A stretch of 64,000 nt of DNA. Source: Kingdonia uniflora (Eukaryota; Streptophyta; Magnoliopsida; Ranunculales; Circaeasteraceae). Each line of letters starts with the position of its first letter. Position 1 is the first letter of the stretch. The notes under the pieces are model-generated. The model had not been told where the DNA came from, did not search any database, and saw nothing but the letters and a program-made list of their open reading frames with translations. Location of the stretch: assembly GCA_014058105.1 (NCBI GenBank), contig JACGCM010001227.1, positions 62,001-126,000 of the forward strand, in the 5' to 3' direction. Positions 1-10,589 of the stretch are shown here, piece after piece. Both the position numbers and the translations under genes were made by a program.

Positions 1-3000
1 TCCTCTTTACTCTCTTTAGTCTGTAAATAAACAGACTACAAATGATAACAGTCATACAAGATATGGGAAAATAAACAAAAGAAAATGAGAAGTTACCAAC
101 AAACAAATGATAAGTTATCTGACTAGCTTCATCTTCAGCTTTTTCAACCTCCAGAGTTTGTTCCTCGACAGATACAACAGTTATTTGGTCCGCACTAGCC
201 TGTAAATAAATGAACCACAAATGATTAGAGTGATAAGTTACCTGATAAGTTTCACCAACAGCTTCCTCCTGGTTGAAGAATACTATATCAGTTTTTGCTA
301 CCTCAGCAACCACCATAGTCTGTACAGCAAAGGTTAAGGAAGAAACAAATTTTAAAAAATTGTATGGATAGGTGATATTAATATTATTATGGATAGCTCA
401 ATACAAACAAATATTAGTTGTAGTCAGGTAACTTGAGGTTATGAGTCCTCTTGTTCAGCAAATACCTCATTGTCAGGTTGTACATCTTTTTTTTCAGTAA
501 AATACACCACTACAGTTGGTTGTTCTAAATCCCCTCTTCAGCAACATCATCAACTTTCTCATCACCATTCTTCGATTCTTCTATCTGTAAAATAGGATAT
601 ACATACTACGAATGGTAAAATTAAATAAGCAAACAACCGGGTAGTAACAAATATGGTAGATAGCTCAAAATAAATGTTAGATAAATAAATACCTCTTGAA
701 CTTCTTCTTCTTCAGATTTAACTTTCTCCTCGACATCTTTCTTATCATCATTATCTTTTTCTTCACCCTTCTTCCACTTAACATACAACAAATAAAATGA
801 ACAAAGACATCAGAAGAAGTGAAAGTTCTGGAAAAGAGAATGACAAAGACAATTTCAATAATGGCAAATATATTGAACCAATGACAGACATTTGAGGAAA
901 TGGAAAATTATATAAAGTAAATGCCAATATGTAATAGATAAATGTCAAATAAAATCATATAAATGATAAGTAGTAGCAAACAGATGATATCTCTAGAAGA
1001 TCACCACCATATTCAGACGATATCGCATTGAAATTTACTTCTCTCCTTTAACATCATCATCTATCATAAAAGTATTTGCCACCTCCAATATTTCTCCAGG
1101 CGCAACTTGCTGAAGCAAATTTTTGGCATTTGATTGAATATTCTAAAGTTCTGGGAATTGTACCCGTCTCTTCCTTAGCACTCTATTAACCAAGCCCTTC
1201 TTGGGGATCTTGGGGATTAAGGCTTTCAATTGGATCAGTGGGACATGATCAAATTGTTCATCAGTCAAAGCGTCTTTCTACGGAACTTCAACCTTTTTCT
1301 TCTTGTTGAGTACATCAGCTTCTTCTGCCTTCTTCTGCCATTCTCCCTTACCTTTTTTTATTCTCGGCTCCGCCTTCTTCATTTTCCCATCTTCTTCCTT
1401 TTTTTGTTCTCGCTTGCGCTTCACAGTTTTCTCAGGAGTAGAGAACTGGTAATGCCCAAGGAGTGGAATATCTCCAAGTGTTAGAGTACTGTCTCCCACA
1501 GTAGATATCGAAATTCGTTCCAACATTTTACCATGAGTATGCAACATTTTGCCATCGTCATCCAACTTCAGTAGCATTTTACCATGCTCCTCCAACTGGG
1601 AGCATACCCTAACCACTACAGCTTCGATCTCAGTGGCAGAAGAACTGCTACGTATTGCAGGTGCAACGACTACAGGTGTACCGACTGCAGGTACACCGAT
1701 TGCAGGTGCTTCGATTTGATATCTCTGAAATATTCAAACAGATAACGATGGCAAAGGGCAACTTAGAAATGACAGGAAATACTCTAACAATGATAATCGT
1801 CATACAACAAATGATAAAAAAGGACTTCATAATGACAGAAAAATCTAACAAATGTCAAGAAGGGAATACAAAATGCCAAAACTAACAAATAAAATGATAG
1901 AAAACCTAAATCAAATGACAAATAAGCAATAAAATGAATCAAGATCATATAAAGAATGGTAGATTACCATGGCCTCTTGGACAAGATCTTGCTGCATGTC
2001 AGTCTCAAAGGGCATCATAGCTATTACCAGCAAATCGGGGTTAGCAAAAAACTATTTAAACGTCATAATTTGGCGACGCTTAAAGGATGTCATCCTCCAT
2101 CCCTGTAGCTTAGGGAACAAATGTATGCATTCGTGCATTCTTGGAAACTTTAGGCTTGGAATAGATAGAAAAGTCCATATCATCAACACCCAGGTACATC
2201 CGTGCAGTGATAAAGCTTTATCTAATTTTTTATCAGCGGTCGATCGATATTTGGCAAACTTCACTACTTGCCTCCTCAAGAAATTATTGACTTGCTCACC
2301 CCAAGGGAATTTGTTAAACTGATCTAGATCATCTACCAGATCAACATACCTCACCTCAATGTTTCTACCCTTGTTCAGCAGGTAAAAAGAATAGTATAAA
2401 TTTTAACAAATTTAATCGAAGAACATCTTCTACAAAATAAAATAACACAATGTAATGATAAGAACCTTAGAATATAATGAGCCAAAAATAGAAAATATAA
2501 TACAAATATTGTAGGGGTGAGAAATACAATGACGAACGATGATAAAACATACAACACAAATGATAAATTAGAGTCTTACCCTAATGTCTTTCAAATTTTG
2601 CCTGTTTTAAAACATCAACAATTTCCTTCAACCCATATGCATTCTTCTTCTTGGGGAATCGCCTCATTCTAAAATTTTTCATATGCTCAGGATCAGCAAA
2701 TAAGAACTCGTTTACAATAGGCGAGACACGTAGCCCCAAAATTAGGCAAACATGAATGGGCTTCATCTGAATTATCATCTCCCCAAATTAGAACTTTATA
2801 TCACCGAGATGACGATCGAATATTTCTACAACCAACGTCGACATCGTCGCTATTGGATCAATCAACTGTAAGGGTGCAAAGCAGGTGGCATGAAGAACAC
2901 CCTTCTCCTCTCCAGACAGACCTACAAACATTTTGTGAAGTCCCAAACTTGTACACCGAGAGGTGTAATTTTTAGCATTGGAGGTGCCCTTCTTGGCTCT

Positions 3001-3060
3001 ACCCTCCTGTGTTTGGTTCTCCTTGTCAACTTGTTCATTCACTTCTTTATCAGACTTCAT
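1..3060 (-). pseudogene. DUF1985/Ulp1-type transposon gene, broken, runs off the left edge
   Basis: Minus-strand multi-exon gene relic. The first coding block starts at Met 3060 and runs to about 2580; it reads like a DUF1985 domain (GLHKMFVGLSGEEKG, CLILGLRVSPIVNEFLF). An in-frame stop near 2788 interrupts it, and a GTAAG donor follows at about 2579. A second block (about 2373-1969) continues the domain (RYVDLVDDLDQFNKFPWGEQ, GCTWVLMIWTFLSIPSL) with another in-frame stop near 2052 and a GTAAT donor. A third block (about 1720-1278) carries a Pro/Val/Ala repeat and a Lys/Glu-rich linker; shorter acidic blocks follow at about 780-700, 590-530 and 300-130. DUF1985 proteins in plants usually carry a C-terminal Ulp1-like cysteine protease and travel in Mutator-like elements; that part would lie beyond position 1. 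The family assignment is from recognised motifs; the exon limits are inferred. Confidence 0.7.
1657..1716 (-). repeat. 15-bp coding tandem repeat, four units
   Basis: Four consecutive 15-bp units of the form GCAGGTRYAMCGACT lie within the third coding block of the DUF1985 gene. Read on the minus strand they encode a Pro-Ala/Val-Gly/Val pentapeptide-like repeat (PAIGVPAVGTPVV). Being 15 bp long, the repeat keeps the reading frame. Confidence 0.75.
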
Positions 3061-3084
3061 TGTGGAAGAAGAAGAAAAAATAGA

Positions 3085-4320
3085 CTTTGATCAAACACCT
3101 GGTAGGCAGTAGTGACACAGATGATTTGCCACTTATATAACACTGAAATTACACAAACACACAAATGATTTGCCAATGATTTTTGAGAAAACGGATTGTG
3201 CGACTAGGATAGTTTTTACGTTTGTCAATCATACACACGATTTGTAGAAACGGGATGATTTTTGCGGTTTTGCAGTGGTCGTGCAGGATGAGAGTGTTTG
3301 AGGAATAGGAATGGATTTTGGTGCCAAAAGCTAAACGAACTCGTGTGAATCGCACTCTTTACCTAACCCTGGAGAATAGTAAACAAATGCCAAATAATAT
3401 TAGTGATGGTGACAGAATCTGCATTTCAACGAATGATAAGAAATGCATGTAATGGTGACAGGGTGTGCCTTACACGTCTCAAAATAGTAAGGACACTCGT
3501 AGATCGAGGAACGATTTAAATTGGACACGTGGCGTGATAATAATATTTTTAAATGATTTGAACTTTTATTATTATTAATTATGAAGTGACATTCGAACTA
3601 GTGGAGCCCACGACCTAGAAGCCTATTTTAATATTCAAGCAGTTGATATTTTTGGAATAAATGGAAAAAATCTATAAAACAAATGACAAATAAGTCTGAA
3701 CAAATGGGAAAGTTACATTACAAATATAACAACAATATGTTAAAAATAACATAGATGTCTGATAGAATGTTAGAGTTAAACTAAATAAATGGCATATTTT
3801 GGTTTACAGCAGCCGCGCAGATGATTTGCCATCATTTGTTCCACGAGTTGAGTAGAGTAGAGTACCATAATTTCCTCCATGCTCACAGAGTAGAGTACCA
3901 GTCTTTAATCAAACACTTACTAGGCAGCTGTCACACAGACGGTTTGTGATAAATAATCAGGACGGTTTTTGCGGTTGAGTAAGAAGAATAAACTGTTCGA
4001 TGAATCGGGATCACTTTTGGCGCCAAAAACCAGACGAACTCATGTGAACCGCAGGTGATACGTAACCTTAAACGATGAGAAATAGTAACAGAATTGGTAA
4101 AAGAGTTTGCCTTCTTATAAATAATAAATATGTTCAAAGGTATGACAAAATGTACTACAACAAATGTGAAGTAGTTTATGAGATGGTGATAATGTCAGCC
4201 TTCATCGTACACGTGGCTTGATATAATAGTTTTAAATGAGTTTAAAAAAATTATAATTTTTTATTAGGCCGGATGTGACATTTGTATTTATGAAGCCCAA
4301 AAAGAGGTGGTTGTCTGCTG
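3085..4320. repeat. Diverged tandem duplication upstream of the DUF1985 gene
   Basis: The stretch at about 3085-3640 and the stretch at about 3895-4320 are diverged copies in the same orientation. Both begin with TTGATCAAACAC or TTAATCAAACAC, continue with a TAGGCAG..GTCACACAGA..TTTGC block, a GGCGCCAAAA-like or GGTGCCAAAA block, CGAACTC.TGTGAA.CGCA, and end with an ACACGTGGC motif followed by an AT-rich piece and GTGACATT. No coding region is seen. The position just 5' of the DUF1985 gene suggests duplicated transposon terminal or promoter sequence, but no element boundary was found. Confidence 0.55.
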
Positions 4321-4474
4321 TAATATTGGAACTTTAGTAGGGGCAAATATGGTTTTTCCTCTTGTCATTATCGATTTTGAAATTTATTGTTCCCTGGGTT
4401 TGATTTGGCAAAAATGGCAAAAGTAGTATTTATTCTCATAATTTCTGAGTATCAAATGCCAAAAGTTAGAGATT

Positions 4475-4747
4475 ATGTCAGTGAGATACGATATCATCGA
4501 TTTCCATTTCATGGATCCCAAGCGTATTATGACAATCAGAAGAACAAATATTTCGATTGATTTCTGTCTCTCTGAATTTGTTAATACTTCGTTGAGTTAT
4601 AATCCCTTCGAATATGCAACCAATAATTCGTACATCACCTTGTTATACAGTTGCCCTCACATCGAAGGAGGATTGAGCAGTGACTATCCTTGGGCAAGCT
4701 ATCATTGGACAGAAGGTACAAACAATAACATGTTTACTACACGATAG
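4475..4747 (+). pseudogene. LRK10L/WAK-associated ectodomain fragment
   Basis: The 90-residue reading frame resembles the middle of the ectodomain exons at 23.6 and 27.0 kb: VRYDII, KRIMTIRRTNIS, FCLSEFVNTSL, NPFEY, NNSYITLLYSCP correspond to VKYDIV, NKIMTIRRKDIL, LCLSKPVNTTL, SPFQL, NSNITLFYGCP in the 27.0-kb copy. It has no signal peptide, no complete cysteine pattern and no kinase nearby, so it is a dispersed relic of the same gene family about 18 kb from the receptor-kinase locus. The similarity is seen directly; the conclusion that it is dead is inferred from its truncation. Confidence 0.7.
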
Positions 4748-5094
4748 GGCCAAATGCGAGTGCGCCATCATAATTCAGAAAATTTTCAGAGTGCCATATT
4801 AGTTTACCCTAATTTCTGAACGATTGCAGGTTCTACTTAAGAATATCTTCTCCTTCGAAATCACACCAATATTCTTCGACAACGCTCATCAGGAACTCAT
4901 CACCAAGAGAAGCGGAGCCTCTAGAAAAACTTTGATTAGCCCAATTACTGCATTACATCACGACATTCCTCAATACGTATTTCAATCTGCTCCCGAACTG
5001 TGTCTTTTGCTAAAATTGCACCACCAAGTAAGCCAACACCTTGCATGATTATGTTACTATTCACACAATTGGTAAATGGTTGACATACGCTGTG
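4748..5094. other. Unassigned interval
   Basis: A 74-codon plus-strand reading frame (4824-5048) has no recognisable motif and no splice or promoter context that supports it. I see no transposon end here; this may be decayed flank of the ectodomain fragment to its left. Confidence 0.4.
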
Positions 5095-5494
5095 TAATTA
5101 TTAGAGAAAATTTGAGAAAACCCCCCACATTTTGACACCGATTTGACATTGACCCCCACATTTATTTAACCTAGCCTTACACCCCCAATCTTGCCTTAAC
5201 GACTAGTCAAACCTAATTGACCCCGATTGACTAATTTCTATTTAATAAAAACCCAAATCTACCCTTTTACACCGAGATACTTACATAATAGAAAAATATT
5301 TAAGAAAAACTAGAGATAAACAATTATGACATAACCCTCGGTCCGACGGTGAATATCAAATTCTCTTCTTCTCTTTCTCAGGTTCTTCTCTTCTTCCCAG
5401 ATTCATCCTCCTTCTCTTCTCCAAAATAACATAAAATTATTTGGACCCAAATCCCCTCCAACATTCTCCCAAAATCTTCGTCACATACTGCAAC

Positions 5495-5889
5495 CAGGGG
5501 TGAAGCTAAGGGGACCAGTGCAGTCATTTAACCCCACTGGATTTGCCAGAAATCACTTACCAAGTGGTAACAAATGATACATATATACATAATTTGTATA
5601 TATATATATTAATCATCTCAGTTCTAATTATATAATTTTTATTGGTCCAGTGGATAAGTATGTTGGTTTTGACTACCTAATTAAGGGTTCAAATCCCTAC
5701 ATCCTCATTTTATGATTATCAAGATTTTTTTTATTTTTTTATTTTTAACTTGGTATGAGTTCTAATATAAATGATACTAAAATACCTTAATATGCTTCAT
5801 TTTTATTTATTTATTTCTCAGGGGATTCCCCCGAACCCCCTTATTTTGTTTTTTGACCCAAGTAGACTTAAGTCTTGGCTTCGCCCCTG
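5495..5889. mobile_element. hAT-like MITE nested in the Mutator-like element
   Basis: The terminal inverted repeats read CAGGGGTGAAGCTAAGG on the left and, reversed, CAGGGGCGAAGCCAAGA on the right. They are flanked by a perfect 8-bp direct repeat ACTGCAAC (5487-5494 and 5890-5897), the duplication length of hAT elements. The CAGGGGCGRAGC end is common among plant hAT elements. There is no transposase. Because it interrupts the Mutator-like element, it inserted later. Confidence 0.9.
5641..5703 (+). other. tRNA-like segment with A-box and B-box motifs inside the hAT MITE
   Basis: GGTCCAGTGGA (5644-5654) resembles a pol III A box preceded by a tRNA-like T-G-G start, and GGGTTCAAATCCC (5685-5697) matches the B box and TpsiC arm, including its stem. 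The spacing of about 40 bp is tRNA-like, but no acceptor stem pairs around it, so this is not a functional tRNA gene. It may be a piece of SINE or tRNA absorbed into the MITE family. Confidence 0.45.
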
Positions 5890-6303
5890 ACTGCAACGAA
5901 GACTGATTTGCAACATTGTAAAACTTCGACGATAAAATATTTGTCACATATATCTTATCACTAACATCGTCTTCCCCATAGCTCTCTTCGTAAGGATCTA
6001 GCATTGCACCGAAAATATAAAGTTGGGTTTGAAGTTTAACTCATGCAAGATTGGGAGTGTAAGGCTAGTTTCAGTCAATGTGGGGGTCAATATCAATATG
6101 TGGGGGGATTTCTCCAATTTCTATAATTATTATGCAGTGCAATCTTTATTTGTGCTCAATAGTTAACCGAGCCTATGATCGTGTTTATTTACATTAACTT
6201 ATTCTAAATTGCCTCAAGCACTCCTAGAAAAGGTGAATATAATTTTTAACTAGTTAGAGTTACTGTTCAACAAATTAAAATTTCTTATGAATTCATTCAT
6301 AAG

Positions 6304-6678
6304 TGTTGAGTCACGCCGCGGAAGCCGAACTCCGATTCGATTCGATTAGCTACAAACAATCTAAAAGGAATACACAACCAAAACCAATAACAAGGATTTA
6401 AGGTGGTTTGGCAATTGCCTATATCTGCACACAATAGAGAGAGAGAGAGAGAGTTTATGCAATGATCCTTGGTTACAATCTTACAAACAATTGAGGTCTC
6501 TCAAAAAAAATTTCTCCAAGGATTCCTCACAAATAGATTTCACCAAAGGTTGCAAAGAAATACTCTAAGTCTCCCTTACATTCTTGGGAGACTTATTACA
6601 TCAACATGGATCAAGAGGTACAACCAATGGTTCCATCCTATCACCCAACTTCCATCGGGATTCCTCATTTACTCGACA
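6304..6678 (-). repeat. 3' LTR of the split copia
   Basis: Begins TGTTGAGTCACGCC and ends CTCGACA on the plus strand, followed by the polypurine tract (ATTCTCCACCTCGG, purine-rich on the minus strand). It matches the 5' LTR at 21185 without the MITE found there, and so shows the empty site ACTCTAAG of that MITE. It contains a short AG microsatellite at about 6433-6454. Confidence 0.88.
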
Positions 6679-6719
6679 ATTCTCCACCTCGGTGAAGATT
6701 TTCCAAAATCTGAGCCGAA

Positions 6720-6985
6720 CTTCGCCAACCAACCAAATCGGACCCAAACCAAAAACCTCGCTCACCAAATGCCCCCAAGAACCCAAACAAACAATTGTCC
6801 CCAAGGACCAAATCGAACAAACGTCCCTAGGAACCCAACCAACCAAACGTCCCAAAGGACCCAAACAAACCAAATGACCAAAAAGACCAAATCGAACAAA
6901 CGTCCCAAATGACCTATCCAAACAAACTTCTCAAAAGACCCAATCGAACCCAGCATCCCAAAGGACCAAACCGACTGCACTAAAT
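6720..6985. repeat. Degenerate minisatellite in the copia 3' untranslated region
   Basis: Roughly seven to eight degenerate units of 30-36 bp share the core AAACGTCCCAAAGGACC or AACAAACGTCCC with AACCAAAC spacers. It lies between the polypurine tract and the truncated reverse transcriptase of the split copia. The stretch contains open frames in both strands only because it lacks T-rich stops; none of them looks like a gene. Confidence 0.7.
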
Positions 6986-7205
6986 TAATGGTTGTCTACA
7001 TACCGTGGATTAAGTCACCCGTATTTCCCAAAATCCCCGTGAAGGGCTAAATCAATCTATAGGAAAGAGGCACATCGTTCCCTTTTCTCTATCTCTATGA
7101 ATCTCTCTACCAAGAGTCTGTTTATACTATTGTCTTCGAGACTTCTTCAAACTATGCAATGATCTTTTCATCAATTGACATACATAGTCTTTCTTTCTAG
7201 CAACT

Positions 7206-7556
7206 TTAAACCCACTCGGCTGAGTCATATATCTCTTCTTTCAACTTTCCATATAAGAACACCGTCTTAACATCGAGTTGCTGCAACTCCAATTCTAATT
7301 TGCTACCAAGGCCAATATGATACAAATGGAGAAGTGTTTCACCACTGGACTTGCCTTGAAGCGTAAAATCATCTTGAGATTCTTGTTTCATTTTGTAGAT
7401 CCATTCACCACCAATTGCCCTCTTTCCCTTAGGCAACTTTGAAAATTTCCAAGTTTCATTCTTACAAAGAGAATACATCTCTTCCTTCATCGCTCCATCC
7501 CAATGTTTATTCGAGGAAAGAACATCTTCTTCAACGATCGGTAGTGCATAGGCTAC
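7206..7556 (-). pseudogene. Copia reverse transcriptase, N-terminal part only
   Basis: The minus strand reads YALPIVEEDVLSSNKHWD, AMKEEMYSLCKNETW, LPKGKRAIGGEWIYKMK and then QLDVKTVFLYGKLKEEIY. These are the entry motifs of copia-type reverse transcriptase up to the first catalytic region; the Asp of LDVKTVFLYG is present. Everything after EEIY, including the YVDD box and RNase H, is missing. A small in-frame rearrangement merges a LHLYHIGLGSKLELELQQ segment before LDVKT. The upstream part of the same polyprotein resumes at 17589 on the other side of the gypsy insertion. Confidence 0.85.
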
Positions 7557-8070
7557 TATAGGGACTTATTCCTCGAGCTGGGATATCATTGAGCTAATAC
7601 CAATTCAAACTCACGGAACATGCACATGATATGCGCTATCAACAATGACACTTGGACTGCTAACTACAGAAAAAAGTGGTTCGAGCACTCCAAGTAAAAA
7701 TAGAATAAGTTAAGGATACCTGTTCTCCCATGAACTGACAGTTACAGAGATAACCTCCTCTCTTCCCCTAATTTAGGAGAACGTGCTGGTACATTAAACA
7801 AACCAAGACTATAAGGTCTATAAAAGGGACAAAACACAGAAGGAGAAGGGACCAAGTTTTTTTAGCTCAAAAGATCATAACTTGTAATCAAAATATCAGT
7901 CTCAAACAATAAAGTTAGAGTTACTAAAATTCTCAAACCGAGGTCGTGGTTTTTACCAATCAGAGGTTTCACGCTAAACCCTATATCAATTTTATTTTTT
8001 ATTCTATTTATTGTCACATGTATATTTGGTATAAGAGCATTACGAGCTATTACAAAATTAGGCCCTTACA
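7557..8070 (+). repeat. 5' LTR of the gypsy element, with adjacent primer-binding site
   Basis: Matches 17072-17588 along its whole length (GGGACTTATTCC start, AAAATTAGGCCCTTAC end). It carries a GGTCTATAAAAGGGAC core promoter (TATAAAAG near 7827) and AATAAAG-like downstream signals. The next bases, ATTTGGCACAATCTGTAGG, resemble the TTTGGCGCCGTCTGTGGG primer site of plant Tat elements. Confidence 0.88.
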
Positions 8071-8172
8071 TTTGGCACAATCTGTAGGAAAGAAGACATT
8101 TTAACGAAATCCAGAGGCATACAGTTACTCAACGATCAATTTTCAATCATAGTGACTACAAAGCGACCAACC

Positions 8173-9770
8173 ATGGAAGTTCAGCAAAAAAATTTAGTCG
8201 AACTAGATCAGCTTGCAGAATTACGGGTAAACCTCCACACCAAAACAGAGAAACGGAATGAGCTTGAAGGTTAGTTGTTGCTCGACCGCAAGCTCTACGA
8301 ACTAGAAAGTAAACTTCAAGTTTGTCAAATAGACTTCAAGCGACATTACGAACAGATGACAATGATGTAGACTGCCTTGCAAGATAATCAACAAGTTCTC
8401 ATTCTAATGGAACGTGATCAGATACCAGCAAACTCCAGAGTTTCAGCACGAGACAGGTTGGGACCTCGAGGAGCAACTAACAAAGGAGCTTATAGACATC
8501 CACGTAATGACCCACACGTACGAGAAGCTTCAATTCATCTAGGACAGGAAGATCATTTGGAAATTAGTAGAGGAGATAGGCCCTCCAAACATCAAGCAAG
8601 GGGAGCCATGACCTCAATCCAGGATACCAGCTCATGAACGTTTGAGTGAGGGTAGTGGTACTCATAACCCCTGACCTGCACGCCAAGTCGCTTAAGCACC
8701 ACGATAGTACGTCACACAAGAATATTTGGATCAGCGAATTAAAGAATTAATCGAAGCTCAAGATCTCGACAATAAAGACGATCTGACCAAACTACACGAT
8801 AGTCCACTTGCCAAAGAGTTATTTAATATGGAAGTACCGATAGGTTTCCATACTCCGAAGATACGCAACTACAAATGAACTGATAAAAAAGAACACATTC
8901 AGCAATTTCAAGACTCACTGGGATTGTATTATAACTTGTACCACATTCTGTGTCGTCTGTTCGCCACAAGCCTACAGGGAGAATCACCCCGGTGGTTCCA
9001 TTCTCTACCTAAAGATTCAATCCTCACATTCGACCAACTATAGAAGATCTTCAAGATGTACGCACACAACAAAGACAAGGAAGATAATTTATACACTCTT
9101 ATTAGTTACAAACAGTCTTAGGGGAAAAACTCGTGGTCTTTGCAAATAAATTTTTGGAACTTGCACGAAAAGTTGATAATATTGACCAGAAGACAGCCGC
9201 TTCAGCATTTACCAATGCACTACATATCGATTGCAAAGCGAAGGAACATCAATTCTTGAACAAACCCTCAACTTTTAAAGACATGATTACCAAGGTCAAT
9301 AGGTATGTCGACCTAGAAAAGATGATGACCGAAAGGCATAAATCTAATAAAAGCATCCTAACCACAAAAAGTCCAAACACAGATAAAAATAGTAAACAAA
9401 AGGATGACCAGGGTGATAAAAGTGAGCTAAAGCAAATACTGACAACTCTCAAAAAGATAATTTATTACCCAAACTAGTCGTTCCAAAGATGAATGTTAGG
9501 ATCTCAGCAATCAATCCTATACTGAAGAAAGAAAAATTATATTGTGTATCTCAACCTCTGGAACCAATCGAAGGGTGACCATATTGTTTACATCACAAGG
9601 TAACTCATCATGAAACTGACAATTGTTACGCTTTACATAGATTGCTGAAATACATTTTAAAGATGGGAGAATGCATGAATATATTATCGATCTGGAAGGA
9701 TACAAGAATGGAAGCTATACGACGCAAGTCGAAGTAGTTAAGGTCGAAGATAAATCCGAGGAAAAATTAT
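8173..9770 (+). pseudogene. Gypsy gag polyprotein, several stops
   Basis: The first Met is at 8173 (MEVQQKNLVELDQLAELR). After a coiled-coil start with in-frame stops near 8272 and 8369, the retrotransposon gag core appears at 8720-9120: RIKELIEAQDLDNKDD, SPLAKELFNMEVPIGFH, HIQQFQDSLGLYYNLYH, SLQGESPRWFHSLP. It continues after frameshifts at 9133-9477 (FANKFLELARKVDN, TFKDMITKVNRYVDLEKMM). A zinc-knuckle-like CLHHKVTHHETDNCYAL lies at about 9590-9640. Several stops and frame changes make it non-functional. Gag packages the RNA and forms the particle; zinc knuckles bind the genome. Confidence 0.82.
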
Positions 9771-9834
9771 TCCCTTCGTGACTGCTCTTGATACTCGTCT
9801 ACAGTTTACAGAAGCTCAAGCACTATTTTCAAGC

Positions 9835-10450
9835 ACATTCGCTCAAAGTCTTGACAAATTATCCCCTTCGTGAAGTCCTATCTAAGAAGGAGAAATCACA
9901 TAGAGTGCAGCAATGACCCATCACTTTGGGAGAGTACGACATCAAGTTCGAATAAAGAACCTCAAAAAAGGTCAGGTGGTAGCTGATTTTTTAGGCAACT
10001 TCCTAGTCGACAATCCAGATTGGGAGGAACATGATCCCAATTTCATAGAAGAACTCGAAGATGATCCACCTTCAAAGCCCTTTGAAGAACGAGCTGAATG
10101 GGTTACACAGAAGGGATGGAGACTTCTTACGTACGGATTAGTAGGAATCGTAGGGTCAGGAATTGGAATCGTACTAATTACACCCTCCAATGGAAGAATT
10201 GAGTAATCAATACGCCTCAATTTTAAAGCCAATAACAATGTCACAGAGTACAAAGTATTAATTCATGGCCTGGATATGGCGTTGGAGATCGGAGTTCCTG
10301 AGCAATCAGTCTACACCGATTCCTTGCTGACCGTCCATCACCACTCCAAGCAATACAAGAAACTGGCAAAATGGTTGATTACAGAGCCCTAGTTGTTGAC
10401 AAGATGAACATATTCAATAAAGCTACTCTCAATTTTTTACCACGTGACAA
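9835..10450 (+). pseudogene. Gypsy RNase H remnant fused directly to gag
   Basis: The reading switches from the gag end to HIRSKS..., then ITLGEYDIKFE, KGQVVADFLGNFLVD (9960-10010), EWVTQKGWRLLTYGLVGIVG..GIGIVLITPSNGRIE (about 10100-10200) and, after a stop, RLNFKANNNVTEYKVLIHGLD. These are the reverse transcriptase connection and the RNase H domain of Tat-type gypsy elements. In place of the expected LFTDGS the copy reads LLTYGL, so the first catalytic Asp appears lost. Nothing of the palm and fingers remains upstream. Confidence 0.8.
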
Positions 10451-10589
10451 AAATTGACACGCCAATTTCTTGGCTTACTTAGCCGGGGTCTTAGGTATAG
10501 AAGCACGGTATCCCTAAATCAAAGTCATTTCAGCCCCTAGCATTGATCTCCCAACGGTATGCACGATCAACACTAAGGGTAATGAAGGC

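Larger units (their letters stand above)
5104..6123. mobile_element. Non-autonomous Mutator-like element with long inverted repeats
   Basis: The two ends are inverted copies for roughly 90-100 bp: the left begins GAGAAAATTTGAGAAAACCC and the right, reversed, begins TAGAAATTGGAGAAATCCCC. Both continue CCCCACAT.TTGA..GACCCCCACATT and later GCCTTACAC.CCCAATCTTGC. The element is flanked by a 9-bp direct repeat TAATTATTA (5095-5103 and 6124-6132), the length typical of Mutator-like elements. It encodes no transposase. A minus-strand frame at 6004-5890 (MLDPYEESYGEDDVSDKIYV) lies inside and could be captured sequence, but I do not recognise it. A hAT-like MITE sits inside. Confidence 0.85.

Noticed and set aside
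5641..5703. Functional tRNA gene
   Set aside because: No acceptor stem or anticodon arm of proper size can be formed around the A-box and B-box words, and it lies inside a MITE.
6469..6921. Overlapping 97-147-codon frames on both strands
   Set aside because: They read through LTR and minisatellite sequence (Asn/Pro/Thr-rich or Gly/Trp-rich), have no homologous domain and arise from the repeat lacking stop triplets.
7206..7556. A separate copia element at 7.2-7.5 kb
   Set aside because: Its upstream coding sequence resumes precisely at 17589 beyond the gypsy element, and the LTRs at 6304 and 21185 share the target repeat ATAAG, so it is part of one split element.
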